A stretch of DNA of 40,814 bases. It comes from DMER01 sp003451645 (GTDB taxonomy: Bacteria; Pseudomonadota; Alphaproteobacteria; Micropepsales; Micropepsaceae). Under the pieces are notes generated by a model that worked only from the letters and a program-made list of their open reading frames with translations, did not search any database and had not been told where the DNA came from. Position numbers and translations under genes: made by a program. Shown one piece after another: positions 31,354 through 37,954 of the stretch (positions are counted from its first letter, which is position 1; every line of letters begins with the position of its first letter). The stretch lies in assembly GCA_031976175.1 (NCBI GenBank), contig DALYLR010000034.1, forward strand, positions 1 through 40,814, read 5' to 3'.

Positions 31354-31601
31354 ACACAGGACCGTGGGAAGCCAGCTTGGACGAATATGTCAATCAACTT
31401 CCAGAACGGCACCGGGCGCGGACGGAGCTTGCGGAGTTGCGTGCCCGTATCGCGTACTTGGAGGAAAGCGGCGTATCGAGTGAGGCGATGGAAGTGCTTG
31501 GCCGCGCGGCTAGCGAAATCCGCACTCTTGAAAAGATCATAGGCAAACACGAGCGCCGTGAAAAGCGCCTCAAGCTGACGGACGACGAAAGCCATGAGTG
31601 A
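31344..31601 (+). CDS. Hypothetical coiled-coil protein (85 aa)
   Basis: MSENTGPWEASLDEYVNQLP then a helical heptad-rich part (LAELRARIAYLEESG ... EIRTLEKIIGKHERREKRLK). It ends DDESHE, the repeated junction. No recognised family. Confidence 0.65.
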   Translation: MSENTGPWEASLDEYVNQLPERHRARTELAELRARIAYLEESGVSSEAMEVLGRAASEIRTLEKIIGKHERREKRLKLTDDESHE

Positions 31602-31603
31602 GA
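31584..31603 (+). repeat. 20-bp direct repeat at a gene junction, copy 2
   Basis: Identical to 31334-31353. It spans the end of the 85-aa coiled-coil gene and the start of the next gene. Confidence 0.8.
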
Positions 31604-31896
31604 GAGATCAAACATGGTGGCTGGAGACTGAGGACTTTCCGCCAGAAGAGCTTCACCCGAGCGACGATGACGATTGGACTATGCCTATGCGAACAGACGG
31701 CACTCCGTCTAATGAGTATTTGGGCAATGCAATCATGATTGCGCTGTGCGGTCGGCCAAACATGACTGTCGGACAAGCAGCTGAAGCGTTCGGAGTAAGT
31801 CTTCAGCGAGCAGCCGAAGCGATTGCCTGGCACTACTGGCTATACATCCCAAAAGACTACTCAGCCGATACACGTATTGAAGTGGAGGGGCTGTAG
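31594..31896 (+). CDS. Hypothetical protein with possible HTH (100 aa)
   Basis: Acidic N-terminus with a Trp-rich opening (MSERDQTWWLETEDFPPEEL), then MTVGQAAEAFGVSLQRAAEAI, a possible helix-turn-helix, and an aromatic tail (WHYWLYIPKDY). It begins at the repeated junction. Function unknown. Confidence 0.65.
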   Translation: MSERDQTWWLETEDFPPEELHPSDDDDWTMPMRTDGTPSNEYLGNAIMIALCGRPNMTVGQAAEAFGVSLQRAAEAIAWHYWLYIPKDYSADTRIEVEGL

Positions 31897-31898
31897 CC

Positions 31899-32261
31899 AT
31901 GACTGAGAGAGCGATTGAAGCTGCGGCGCTGCAGGTTGGCGACTACGTTCTGGCAACCAAGTACGAGGACGGCGACACGGGCGACCATTATGTGATCGGC
32001 TTCTTTGACAGTATGCTTCCTAAAATTGGCGGCGACCGATACATGATCGTTGACGGCGAGGGCAAGCAGTTCCGGGGCAACGGCTTCCGACGCGCTGAAA
32101 GGATCACGCACGAGGAAGGCGCGTGGCTGCTTGACCCGCTCCGCTGGCCTTTGCCCTTGTCGCAATGGACGTACGACGAGGAAGGCAACGGCACGATTGA
32201 AGGTAGCGCATGGGGCTGGCTGGAGAAAGCCCGCGCCGCCCTGCGCGCATTGGGAGAGTGA
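31899..32261 (+). CDS. Hypothetical protein (120 aa)
   Basis: Beta-rich N-terminal half (ALQVGDYVLATKYEDGD, DRYMIVDGEGKQF), helical C-terminus (GWLEKARAALRALG) like the next gene's end (FAKARAALLKAEG). A shared helical tail hints at related proteins. No recognised family. Confidence 0.65.
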   Translation: MTERAIEAAALQVGDYVLATKYEDGDTGDHYVIGFFDSMLPKIGGDRYMIVDGEGKQFRGNGFRRAERITHEEGAWLLDPLRWPLPLSQWTYDEEGNGTIEGSAWGWLEKARAALRALGE

Positions 32262-32262
32262 G

Positions 32263-32595
32263 ATGACCGCACTGGACGGAAACGACAAACGCACAGTTCA
32301 CAAGATGGTCCGGCATCTGATGAAGCATGGGACGTGGGAAGCCGAACTTAGCTCAAATGGCTACCTGCAAAAGCTGCGGTGCGGCGCTGTGCTGATAGAC
32401 AGGTACGGTTCAGACGGACACGTCAAAGTCGTCGTTGGCGGTATCGAGCTAACGCATAGCTTCTTCGCGGCGTGGGGTTCGCTTGGGTGGTCCGCCGAGC
32501 GGTTTTTTCGGAAGCGGGGCGATATAGAACACACTCAGTACCTGAGAGACTGCTTTGCCAAAGCGCGGGCAGCGCTGCTGAAGGCGGAGGGGTAG
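32263..32595 (+). CDS. Hypothetical protein (110 aa)
   Basis: MTALDGNDKRTVHKMVRHLM, then beta hairpins (LSSNGYLQKLRCGAVLIDRY) and a helical end. ATG at 32263 is preferred over longer upstream reading because the previous gene ends at 32261. Function unknown; accessory cluster. Confidence 0.6.
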   Translation: MTALDGNDKRTVHKMVRHLMKHGTWEAELSSNGYLQKLRCGAVLIDRYGSDGHVKVVVGGIELTHSFFAAWGSLGWSAERFFRKRGDIEHTQYLRDCFAKARAALLKAEG

Positions 32596-32859
32596 ATGGG
32601 CGTTCATCCACAAAAACCGTTCATCGGAAACCGCACGTTTGACGACACATATGGCATGACCGAAGCGGTCAAACGCGAGCTGTGTTATCAGGGTATGGTC
32701 TTTGTCTCGACACTGACAGTTGACGGCAAACAGTACGGCGGAAACATCATTGCTCGCGATCTGGAACATGCCATCAGGCGCGCAGATGAGCGTGGGTTTG
32801 GCGAGCGTGTTGACGGCCAGCTTGAAGCGTTTGGCGAACTGCCACCGGACTCCCCATGA
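32596..32859 (+). CDS. Hypothetical protein (87 aa)
   Basis: Starts right after the previous stop with GAGGGG upstream. Reads MGVHPQKPFIGNRTFDDTYG, with a beta section (MVFVSTLTVDGKQYGGNIIA). No recognised family. Coupled by ATGA to the excisionase-like gene. Confidence 0.6.
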   Translation: MGVHPQKPFIGNRTFDDTYGMTEAVKRELCYQGMVFVSTLTVDGKQYGGNIIARDLEHAIRRADERGFGERVDGQLEAFGELPPDSP

Positions 32860-33191
32860 CCCCAGCCCGGCTTCTGACAATACCTGAGGCGGCTGAGGCG
32901 CTGGGGGTGTGCGAGGACACGTTCCGCGCCATCGTCAAGGAGGCCGGCATCCCGCGCATTCAGATTTCAGCAAGGGTTGTGCGGTTTGATCCCGCCGACA
33001 TTGCCGCATTCATCGAGAGGGCCAAATGTCAGTCTACAGAAAAGGCCGCATCTGGCACTACGACTTCGTCTATCAGGGCGTCCGGTTCTACGGTTCGACG
33101 GGCCAGGACACAAAGCGCGCAGCTGAAGCCGTGGAGCGAAAGAAGCGACTTGAAGCCGCGACCGGCACCCGTGCGGACGCAGGAGAGCTGA
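32856..33191 (+). CDS. Excisionase-like HTH protein (111 aa)
   Basis: MerR/HTH_17 type opening: LLTIPEAAEALGVCEDTFRA and VRFDPADIAAFIERAK, the pattern of Xis/AlpA-like proteins that bind attachment sites. The stop lies 166 bases inside the integrase gene, so the last 55 residues are read from another frame of integrase DNA. Their Ser/Arg/Thr-rich composition looks like frame overlap. Position just before the integrase supports excisionase. Confidence 0.7.
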   Translation: MTPARLLTIPEAAEALGVCEDTFRAIVKEAGIPRIQISARVVRFDPADIAAFIERAKCQSTEKAASGTTTSSIRASGSTVRRARTQSAQLKPWSERSDLKPRPAPVRTQES

Positions 33192-34090
33192 CCCTCGACC
33201 TTGCCGCGTCCCGCTACTGGGACGAGGTCTCACCGCAGATCAAGGACGCTGATCACCTAGAGCGCCGCATCCACGTCATGCTGGCCTGCTACGGGAAGAA
33301 CAAGCGCCTCAAGGACATCGACGCCCCGGACGTTCTGGAAGCGATTGCGCGCCGCCGTGTCATGGGCCGGTGGCCGCCGAAGGCCGGGACGATCAACCGG
33401 GATCTGATCGACACCACGATGCGCCCGCTTTTGAACCGTGCCCGGAAGGTCTGGAAAGCCCGCGGGCTGGCAGAGATAGACTGGGCAGGCCTTCGCCAGC
33501 GCGAGCCCGAGGCCGAGGCGCGCGAGTATACCCCGGCGCAGATCGAGGCATGGCTTGAAGCCCTGCCCCCGCTGGAGCGGTTCGCGGTCCACCTGCTGCT
33601 GCGCTACGGGTTCCGCTTCGGGGAGTTGTTCTTCGACCTCGACGCCTTCGACGGATCACGCCTTGCCCTGCCAGGATCGAGTCGGAAGAACGCGCGGCCG
33701 CATATCGTACCGCTGCTTGAGGAAGACGCCCGCACGCTCGCCGCCCTTGTCGGCATTGCCCGCGCCGCGAAGCAGCCGCACGTCTGGCTGCGGAACGGTG
33801 AGGCGCTGAGCTATGGCAAGCTGCACGGCAAGATCAACCGCGCGGCCAAGCGGGCGGGGCTGACAATGGGGCGGGTGATCCACGGCGCGCGTCACCATGC
33901 CGGCACGCGAATCCTCCGCGAGACCGGCAACCTGCGGATCGCGCAGCGGCTTCTAGGCCACGCAACTATTCAGTCTACGGTACGTTATGCCCATGCGAGC
34001 GAAGGCGATCTGCGGGCCGCTCTGGACGCCCTGTCCCGACATAGTCCCGAAGCTGGCGAGGGAAATGCTGGCAACGCGTTGAAAGAGTGA
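33026..34090 (+). CDS. int: Tyrosine-family integrase (354 aa)
   Basis: N-terminal SAM-like DNA-binding part (about residues 1-160), then a catalytic domain with Arg197 in LLRYGFRFGE, His286 and Arg289 in IHGARHHAG, His312 in LLGHATIQSTV and nucleophile Tyr321 in RYAHAS. This is a complete tyrosine recombinase set. It integrates the phage at the tRNA-Leu-derived site. The stop is next to attP and its last codons contain arm-type repeats. The ATG lies inside the excisionase-like gene. Confidence 0.93.
   Translation: MSVYRKGRIWHYDFVYQGVRFYGSTGQDTKRAAEAVERKKRLEAATGTRADAGELTLDLAASRYWDEVSPQIKDADHLERRIHVMLACYGKNKRLKDIDAPDVLEAIARRRVMGRWPPKAGTINRDLIDTTMRPLLNRARKVWKARGLAEIDWAGLRQREPEAEAREYTPAQIEAWLEALPPLERFAVHLLLRYGFRFGELFFDLDAFDGSRLALPGSSRKNARPHIVPLLEEDARTLAALVGIARAAKQPHVWLRNGEALSYGKLHGKINRAAKRAGLTMGRVIHGARHHAGTRILRETGNLRIAQRLLGHATIQSTVRYAHASEGDLRAALDALSRHSPEAGEGNAGNALKE
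34033..34052 (+). promoter_or_regulatory. Arm-type repeats, left of attP
   Basis: GTCCCGACATAGTCCCGAAG holds two GTCCCGA units 11 bp apart, inside the integrase 3' end. The whole 20-mer recurs at 34254-34273. Direct repeats on both sides of a core are typical of integrase arm-binding sites. Confidence 0.65.
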
Positions 34091-34097
34091 AGTTTTT

Positions 34098-34153
34098 CGG
34101 GCGACCGCACGGGATTTTAAGTCCCTTGCGTCTACCAATTTCGCCACGCCCGC
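34098..34153 (-). other. attP: attP core: 5' half of tRNA-Leu(UAA)
   Basis: Read on the minus strand from 34153, GCGGGCGTGGCGAAATTGGT and the following sequence match a bacterial tRNA-Leu: acceptor strand, D-arm, and an anticodon stem-loop with loop CTTAAAA (anticodon UAA). After 34110 the match to a tRNA fades and no T-arm, 3' acceptor or CCA follows. A partial tRNA next to an integrase is the mark of a phage attachment site; the exact crossover limits are not known. Confidence 0.8.
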
Positions 34154-34240
34154 AGCCCGGTGATTCCTAGCATTTACGGGGGTTTCGGGCTAAAGTCACT
34201 CACCCGATTGGACCCGAACGGGGCGGGAACAGGCAGATCG

Positions 34241-34273
34241 GTCCCGAAGTAAAGTCCCGACATAGTCCCGAAG
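34241..34273 (+). promoter_or_regulatory. Arm-type repeats, right of attP
   Basis: Three GTCCCGA units start at 34241, 34254 and 34265. The last two form the 20-mer GTCCCGACATAGTCCCGAAG, identical to 34033-34052. Together with the left copies they flank the attP core at similar distances. Confidence 0.65.
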
Positions 34274-34303
34274 GGTGTTGCCCTCGTGTTCATGGAGAGA
34301 GAG

Positions 34304-34507
34304 ATGGAAAAGAGCGACAGCGCCAGAGCAACGCTGGTGCCGAATGAGACCACGTTGGCCGCCACCGTCTATTTTCAGGTTGTCCCGCAGCGCATCCTCG
34401 ACGCTGTAGACAAGATGATTGCCGAAACATACGACGATTCTGCGCGGAACGCCCTCATGGATGTCCGGGCGCTACTCAACGAAAAAGCCCCCACCGACCC
34501 GGCCTGA
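34304..34507 (+). CDS. Small hypothetical protein beyond attP (67 aa)
   Basis: Starts at ATG 34304 with GGAGAG about five bases upstream; GTG 34286 and ATG 34292 are possible but lack a site. Mixed helical/beta (MEKSDSARATLVPNETTLAA, later LDAVDKMIAETYDDSARNAL). No family. It lies on the other side of the attachment core from the integrase, so it ends at the opposite prophage end. Confidence 0.6.
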   Translation: MEKSDSARATLVPNETTLAATVYFQVVPQRILDAVDKMIAETYDDSARNALMDVRALLNEKAPTDPA

Positions 34508-34592
34508 GAGGCCAATGCCGATGAGGGCCTGCCGGGGCTGGGGGTGTCCGGCTTGCAGATGATTGCGAAACAATATGGCGAGCGTGCGGCGC
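34508..34592. other. Convergent intergenic gap
   Basis: The 85 bases lie between the rightward 34304 gene and the leftward lysis-end gene. GGCCT-GAG-AGGCC at about 34500-34512 and GCCGG/CCGGC around 34531-34553 can pair, but no T-run follows. Weak bidirectional termination is possible. Confidence 0.4.
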
Positions 34593-34931
34593 CTATTTCT
34601 TACCTTTTGGAGGGGTTGGCAGTGCCGGAGCCCGGCCAGCGTCCATCGCCATCATAGCGTCGGTGAACTCTTCCGGGCTGGTCGACTTCCGCAGTTCGAC
34701 AAGCTGGCGCATGGCTTCGATCCGGATCGTCTCCTGCTTGTCCATCGCGTGCGTGTTGATATGTGGCCGGATGATGGACAGGACTTGCATCAGGATCGGG
34801 ACCGAGAGGGTCGCCAGGATCAGCGTTTGGGCGGTTACACCTTCGACGGGAGCAGCCCCTGCGCTATCGAGAATGCGCTCGATAATCGAGAGGCTGGTCG
34901 CGGTGTATTCATCGGAGATCGTTTCTTCCAT
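34593..34931 (-). CDS. Hypothetical membrane-anchored protein, end of lysis block (112 aa)
   Basis: One hydrophobic helix around residues 33-53 (AQTLILATLSVPILMQVLSII), then a cytoplasmic-looking helical tail (MDKQETIRIEAMRQLVELRK) and a Pro/Lys-rich end. It overlaps the previous gene by 23 bases. Possible regulator or partner of the neighbouring membrane proteins; unknown. Confidence 0.65.
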   Translation of the reverse strand: MEETISDEYTATSLSIIERILDSAGAAPVEGVTAQTLILATLSVPILMQVLSIIRPHINTHAMDKQETIRIEAMRQLVELRKSTSPEEFTDAMMAMDAGRAPALPTPPKGKK

Positions 34932-35196
34932 TCTTGTCCCAGCCTACAATCCAAGGGGATGCTGCTGCCAGCACCGTGATGAGCAGCGTGAGCGGCCCTG
35001 TTTCGACCTTCCCGGTCCATTCGAAGATCGACAGGGAGTGGGCCTGAAGGCCTTTCCAGACGAACACGCCGGAGAGGTAAAGCCCGCCTACCCACGCGCC
35101 GAGGTGCGTCAGGAAGCCCGCTGCCGGGTTCTTCGCTGCGATCATCAGTGAGATGACGCCTGCCGCGTAGCAGGCCAGAGAGGCTACCAGATCCAT
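34909..35196 (-). CDS. Small membrane protein, holin candidate (95 aa)
   Basis: Three hydrophobic segments (about residues 3-20, 29-47 and 66-83) in 95 residues, with a charged C-terminus. The ATG at 35196 has AAGGA upstream and shares one base (TGATG) with the previous stop. Size and location after the spanin genes fit a holin, but no family match is claimed. Confidence 0.6.
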   Translation of the reverse strand: MDLVASLACYAAGVISLMIAAKNPAAGFLTHLGAWVGGLYLSGVFVWKGLQAHSLSIFEWTGKVETGPLTLLITVLAAASPWIVGWDKNGRNDLR

Positions 35197-36140
35197 CACG
35201 CAATCCTTTCTCTGCGGCGCTCCCGGTATTCGAGAACGACATCGATCATAAAGGCCGTCGAGAACAGGATGACAATCGACATGATCAGTGAGCCGATGGC
35301 CGATGTCCGTGCCGTGCGGGCTTCCATGTCGCTATCCTCGCCCGGGACGATTTCAGCCATGCCGCGCCAGAAGTTAGAGGTGCGTTCGGCCTTGAGACCT
35401 CCGAGCTGGGCTTCGGCTTCGGCAAGGGCGGCCTTGGAGACCTGATGGCTGTCTAGGGCGGCCTGCGTGATCGTGATCGACGCGATGAGCCCATCCGGGC
35501 CATTCACTTCGTTGCAAAGTTGCCTTTGCCTCGGCTTCAGGTCCGCATTGCAGGCGCCGGCCGGGTCGAGATCGACCATGCCCCAGCCGGTCGCCTCCGC
35601 CTGCGCAGCAGCCAGCGCGCGCTGGTCGGCTTCGAGGATGGCCAGCATGGTGACCTCATCGAAGGCATTCACACGGGTCTGGAGACCCCGCACGCGGGCG
35701 ATGGCATCGCCTCGCGCGGTGCCCACATCGCCCGAGACGACCGTCCGGGTCTGGGCCCGTTCGATCTGGTTGGCGACGACGCCGAACAGGGAGAGGCTTG
35801 CGGTGAAGACCGCAGCCGCCACCGGAAGCTGCCATTTCTGCTTGTCGCGGATCGCCTCGGACGCGATCCGGTGCGAGACGATGTATCCGAGCGTACAGGC
35901 AAAACCGAACACCCACAGGGCAACCGCAGGAGCCGTCCCCTCCATAGCGCGCAGCCAGCCCTGCCCGGACGAGTTGCCCTCGATGCAGATGAACGTGGCA
36001 ATCACGGCGCCGCCCGCAATCGTCACAATGGTCCGCAAGGCCGTGTTCTGGTCGTCCCACCACGCATACAGGCGCGCGAGGGGGTCAACCTTGATGTTGG
36101 CCTCTGCCGCCATACGGGCGGCCTTGTCGATCTCTGTCAT
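35196..36140 (-). CDS. Four-span membrane protein (314 aa)
   Basis: Segments at about 36-56 (IVTIAGGAVIATFICIEG), 70-88, 105-125 and 282-304 (IGSLIMSIVILFSTAFMIDVV). A periplasmic or cytoplasmic loop of about 150 residues between spans 3 and 4 has charged helices and two Cys residues. Basic end (YRERRRERIA). It overlaps the o-spanin-like stop by ATGA. It does not match a known lysis family; it may be a membrane protein of the lysis or exclusion kind. Confidence 0.7.
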   Translation of the reverse strand: MTEIDKAARMAAEANIKVDPLARLYAWWDDQNTALRTIVTIAGGAVIATFICIEGNSSGQGWLRAMEGTAPAVALWVFGFACTLGYIVSHRIASEAIRDKQKWQLPVAAAVFTASLSLFGVVANQIERAQTRTVVSGDVGTARGDAIARVRGLQTRVNAFDEVTMLAILEADQRALAAAQAEATGWGMVDLDPAGACNADLKPRQRQLCNEVNGPDGLIASITITQAALDSHQVSKAALAEAEAQLGGLKAERTSNFWRGMAEIVPGEDSDMEARTARTSAIGSLIMSIVILFSTAFMIDVVLEYRERRRERIA

Positions 36141-36475
36141 TGGGTCAGCTCCGTGTAGGTGATGCGCGCGGCGCGCTCGGCTTCAATCCAGCCTTGGATC
36201 TCTTCAAGGCAGGCGGACTGCGTGGCGATTTCTCCAGTCCCGTCCGCGAGGGCCTGTATCCACTTCGATTTGTCGGAGTATCGGAACGGTTTCAGCGTCC
36301 CCACGCACGCAGGCGGTTCAACCGCGAAGCTCCTGTCGATCTGCACCACCGGAGGCGGGCAGGTCGCAGTGACATCACGGACTGTCACCTGCCTCGGCGG
36401 CAAGGGCTGCGTTGAGCATCCCGACAAGATCAGCGCCAACATGCTCGTTAGCGCACCCTTTGAAAGCCCCAGCAT
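36137..36475 (-). CDS. Outer-membrane spanin lipoprotein, Rz1-like (112 aa)
   Basis: Signal peptide with lipobox ALILSGC (Cys20), then a Pro-rich section (STQPLPPRQVTV, CPPPVV) typical of o-spanins. The gene starts inside the i-spanin gene in another frame and has its own AAGGAA site about eight bases upstream. It overlaps the i-spanin by 101 bases. Known partners bridge inner and outer membranes and fuse them at lysis. Confidence 0.85.
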   Translation of the reverse strand: MLGLSKGALTSMLALILSGCSTQPLPPRQVTVRDVTATCPPPVVQIDRSFAVEPPACVGTLKPFRYSDKSKWIQALADGTGEIATQSACLEEIQGWIEAERAARITYTELTQ

Positions 36476-36839
36476 CGATCTGTTTCCTTAGTTCATCGAG
36501 GGTTGAGAATGCCGCATCGAGGCGGCGCTGTGTTTCGGCTTCGCGGCGGACGGCCCGCTGCTCTGCCTGTTTGCGAAGCTCCTGATCTGCCTTGACGAGC
36601 TTCACTGTTTCGACGGCCTGCGCCGCTGTGGCCTCATTGACCTTGGCGACTTCGCCCTGGCACTTTTCGACCTGTACCTCGCGCACGACGATTTCCTGCG
36701 CGGCTGTCTCGGCCGCACGGTAGGCAATCGCCACGCCTGCGTTCTTCCCTTGTCCGTACCCGGTGTAAAACCCGGCCCCGAACAAAAAAACGACGCCAAC
36801 GATGGGCGCCACGATCTTCATAAGAGGCCCGCCAATCAT
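36375..36839 (-). CDS. Inner-membrane spanin, Rz-like (154 aa)
   Basis: One N-terminal transmembrane helix (about residues 8-26, KIVAPIVGVVFLFGAGFYTGYG) followed by a long periplasmic coiled coil (about 35-125, rich in Ala, Glu, Lys and Arg). This is the standard i-spanin form. The o-spanin gene is nested in its 3' part. The ATG overlaps the endolysin stop by ATGA. Confidence 0.85.
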   Translation of the reverse strand: MIGGPLMKIVAPIVGVVFLFGAGFYTGYGQGKNAGVAIAYRAAETAAQEIVVREVQVEKCQGEVAKVNEATAAQAVETVKLVKADQELRKQAEQRAVRREAETQRRLDAAFSTLDELRKQIDAGAFKGCANEHVGADLVGMLNAALAAEAGDSP

Positions 36840-37543
36840 GCCATCATCCTCGATTTGTCCGCCGCTGCCGCCAGCTTGGCGGAATACTCTTTCCGCACCC
36901 GGATTATGTTAGAATTGTACTTGCTGAACCCGAACCAGTCGCCGCGCTGGAGCGCCGTCATCAGCCCCGCCATCCGGCAATACCGCAGGAACGCATCAAG
37001 GTGCGCCGCCTCGCCGTCATACAGGCGCTCGATGAAGTGCATCGGGCTGTCGTAATCCAGCTTCTCGGCCCAATAGCCCATGATCTGGAACCGGCCCCAG
37101 CTCACGGCGCGGACAGCCGCATCAAAATCAATGCCGGCTGCCTCCAGGATCATGTCCCAGCGTTCCTCTTGCGAGGTTCGGTAGGGGTGCGCCTCGCGCT
37201 TCGGGATGCGGGACGGGTCAATCCACTTCGGGTAAAACAAGTGCGGGGCCTGCGCCTGTGCTTCCTTCGGGCGCTTTGCGAACTTGTACGCGACGTGCGG
37301 CTCGTAGAGGACAGTCAGGCGGCCGTCCTCGTTGAACCCGCTGCCGGCGCTTTCGACCATGTACACGGCTACGATATGCGCCAGCGGGACGCCGCTTTCC
37401 TCTGCCGCCTTGCGCCATGCTGGGCCGGGCACCAGCGTGTTGGCATCAAACGCCTCGTCGTCGTATCGGCGCAGGGCAACGAGCTTTGCCAACTGGTCCT
37501 GGCGCTCAGCGCGGGCCAGCTTGGCTTTCAGGATGTTCAGCAT
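36836..37543 (-). CDS. Endolysin, N-acetylmuramidase-type (235 aa)
   Basis: Matches the N-acetylmuramidase (DUF3380-like) fold: AAEESGVPLAHIVAVYMVESAG with candidate catalytic Glu64, RLTVLYEPHVAYKFAK with Glu81, and AVSWGRFQIMGYWAEKLDYD, the family signature. It cleaves the glycan strands of peptidoglycan. No signal peptide is visible, so a holin is needed for access. The ATG at 37543 is two bases after the previous stop; longer upstream reading is unsupported. Confidence 0.9.
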   Translation of the reverse strand: MLNILKAKLARAERQDQLAKLVALRRYDDEAFDANTLVPGPAWRKAAEESGVPLAHIVAVYMVESAGSGFNEDGRLTVLYEPHVAYKFAKRPKEAQAQAPHLFYPKWIDPSRIPKREAHPYRTSQEERWDMILEAAGIDFDAAVRAVSWGRFQIMGYWAEKLDYDSPMHFIERLYDGEAAHLDAFLRYCRMAGLMTALQRGDWFGFSKYNSNIIRVRKEYSAKLAAAADKSRMMA

Positions 37544-37545
37544 GG

Positions 37546-37761
37546 TTATCGCATCCAGCCGGGCTTCGGGGGCGGTTTCATGCCGGGCGACGGGGCGCCG
37601 GGCGGAGGGCCACCCGCAGCAGCCGGATCGGGCTGGGCTTCGCCGCCGCCGACCTCTTGCAGGAGTGCGCCAAGGGCTTCGAGTGTCCACTCAGGACCTG
37701 CGGCTTCCAAGAGGGCCTGAAGTGCGCTAAGGATTTCGTCTGCGATGGCTTCGTTTTCCAT
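37546..37761 (-). CDS. Small acidic/proline-rich hypothetical protein (71 aa)
   Basis: Helical N-terminal part (MENEAIADEILSALQALLEA), then a Gly/Pro tail (PDPAAAGGPPPGAPSPGMKP). ATG at 37761 has AAGGAA about six bases upstream and is preferred over ATG 37776. Sits between the giant virion gene and the endolysin. Function unknown; a small virion or lysis-timing protein is possible. Confidence 0.65.
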   Translation of the reverse strand: MENEAIADEILSALQALLEAAGPEWTLEALGALLQEVGGGEAQPDPAAAGGPPPGAPSPGMKPPPKPGWMR

Positions 37762-37774
37762 TGGGGGTTCCTTC

Positions 37775-37954
37775 ATGCTTGACTTGGTTGCATCGATCTG
37801 GAGCTGGTTTCTTATTCATTTGGGCGGGCCGCTCGGTGTGGCAGGGATGATCTTGGCGCCGGTTGGCTTTGTGATTTCGGTCTGGTTCACTCTGTCAGAG
37901 CGGAAATCTCAGCGCGAAGCTGCTCCCGCGTCTCAGCCGTCATCGACCCGGTAA
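37775..37954 (+). CDS. Antisense 59-aa membrane protein (unconfirmed)
   Basis: On the plus strand, opposite to all neighbours: MLDLVASIWSWFLIHLGGPL and continuing hydrophobic to about residue 40, then a charged tail (LSERKSQREAAPASQPSSTR). Two membrane spans seem likely. It fills the only substantial gap (37762-37886) in the otherwise overlapping late operon and runs 68 bases into the giant virion gene's 3' end. The upstream GGGGGT is a poor to fair ribosome site. It resembles a holin in size. Treat as probable rather than proven. Confidence 0.45.
   Translation: MLDLVASIWSWFLIHLGGPLGVAGMILAPVGFVISVWFTLSERKSQREAAPASQPSSTR

Noticed and set aside
33953..34147. A 64-aa minus-strand frame starting MAKLVDARDLKSRAV
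   Set aside because: This phrase is the well-known false translation of a tRNA-Leu gene. It runs through the attP core and back into the integrase gene.
34098..34153. A complete tRNA gene at attP
   Set aside because: There is no T-arm or 3' acceptor strand; only the 5' half is present.
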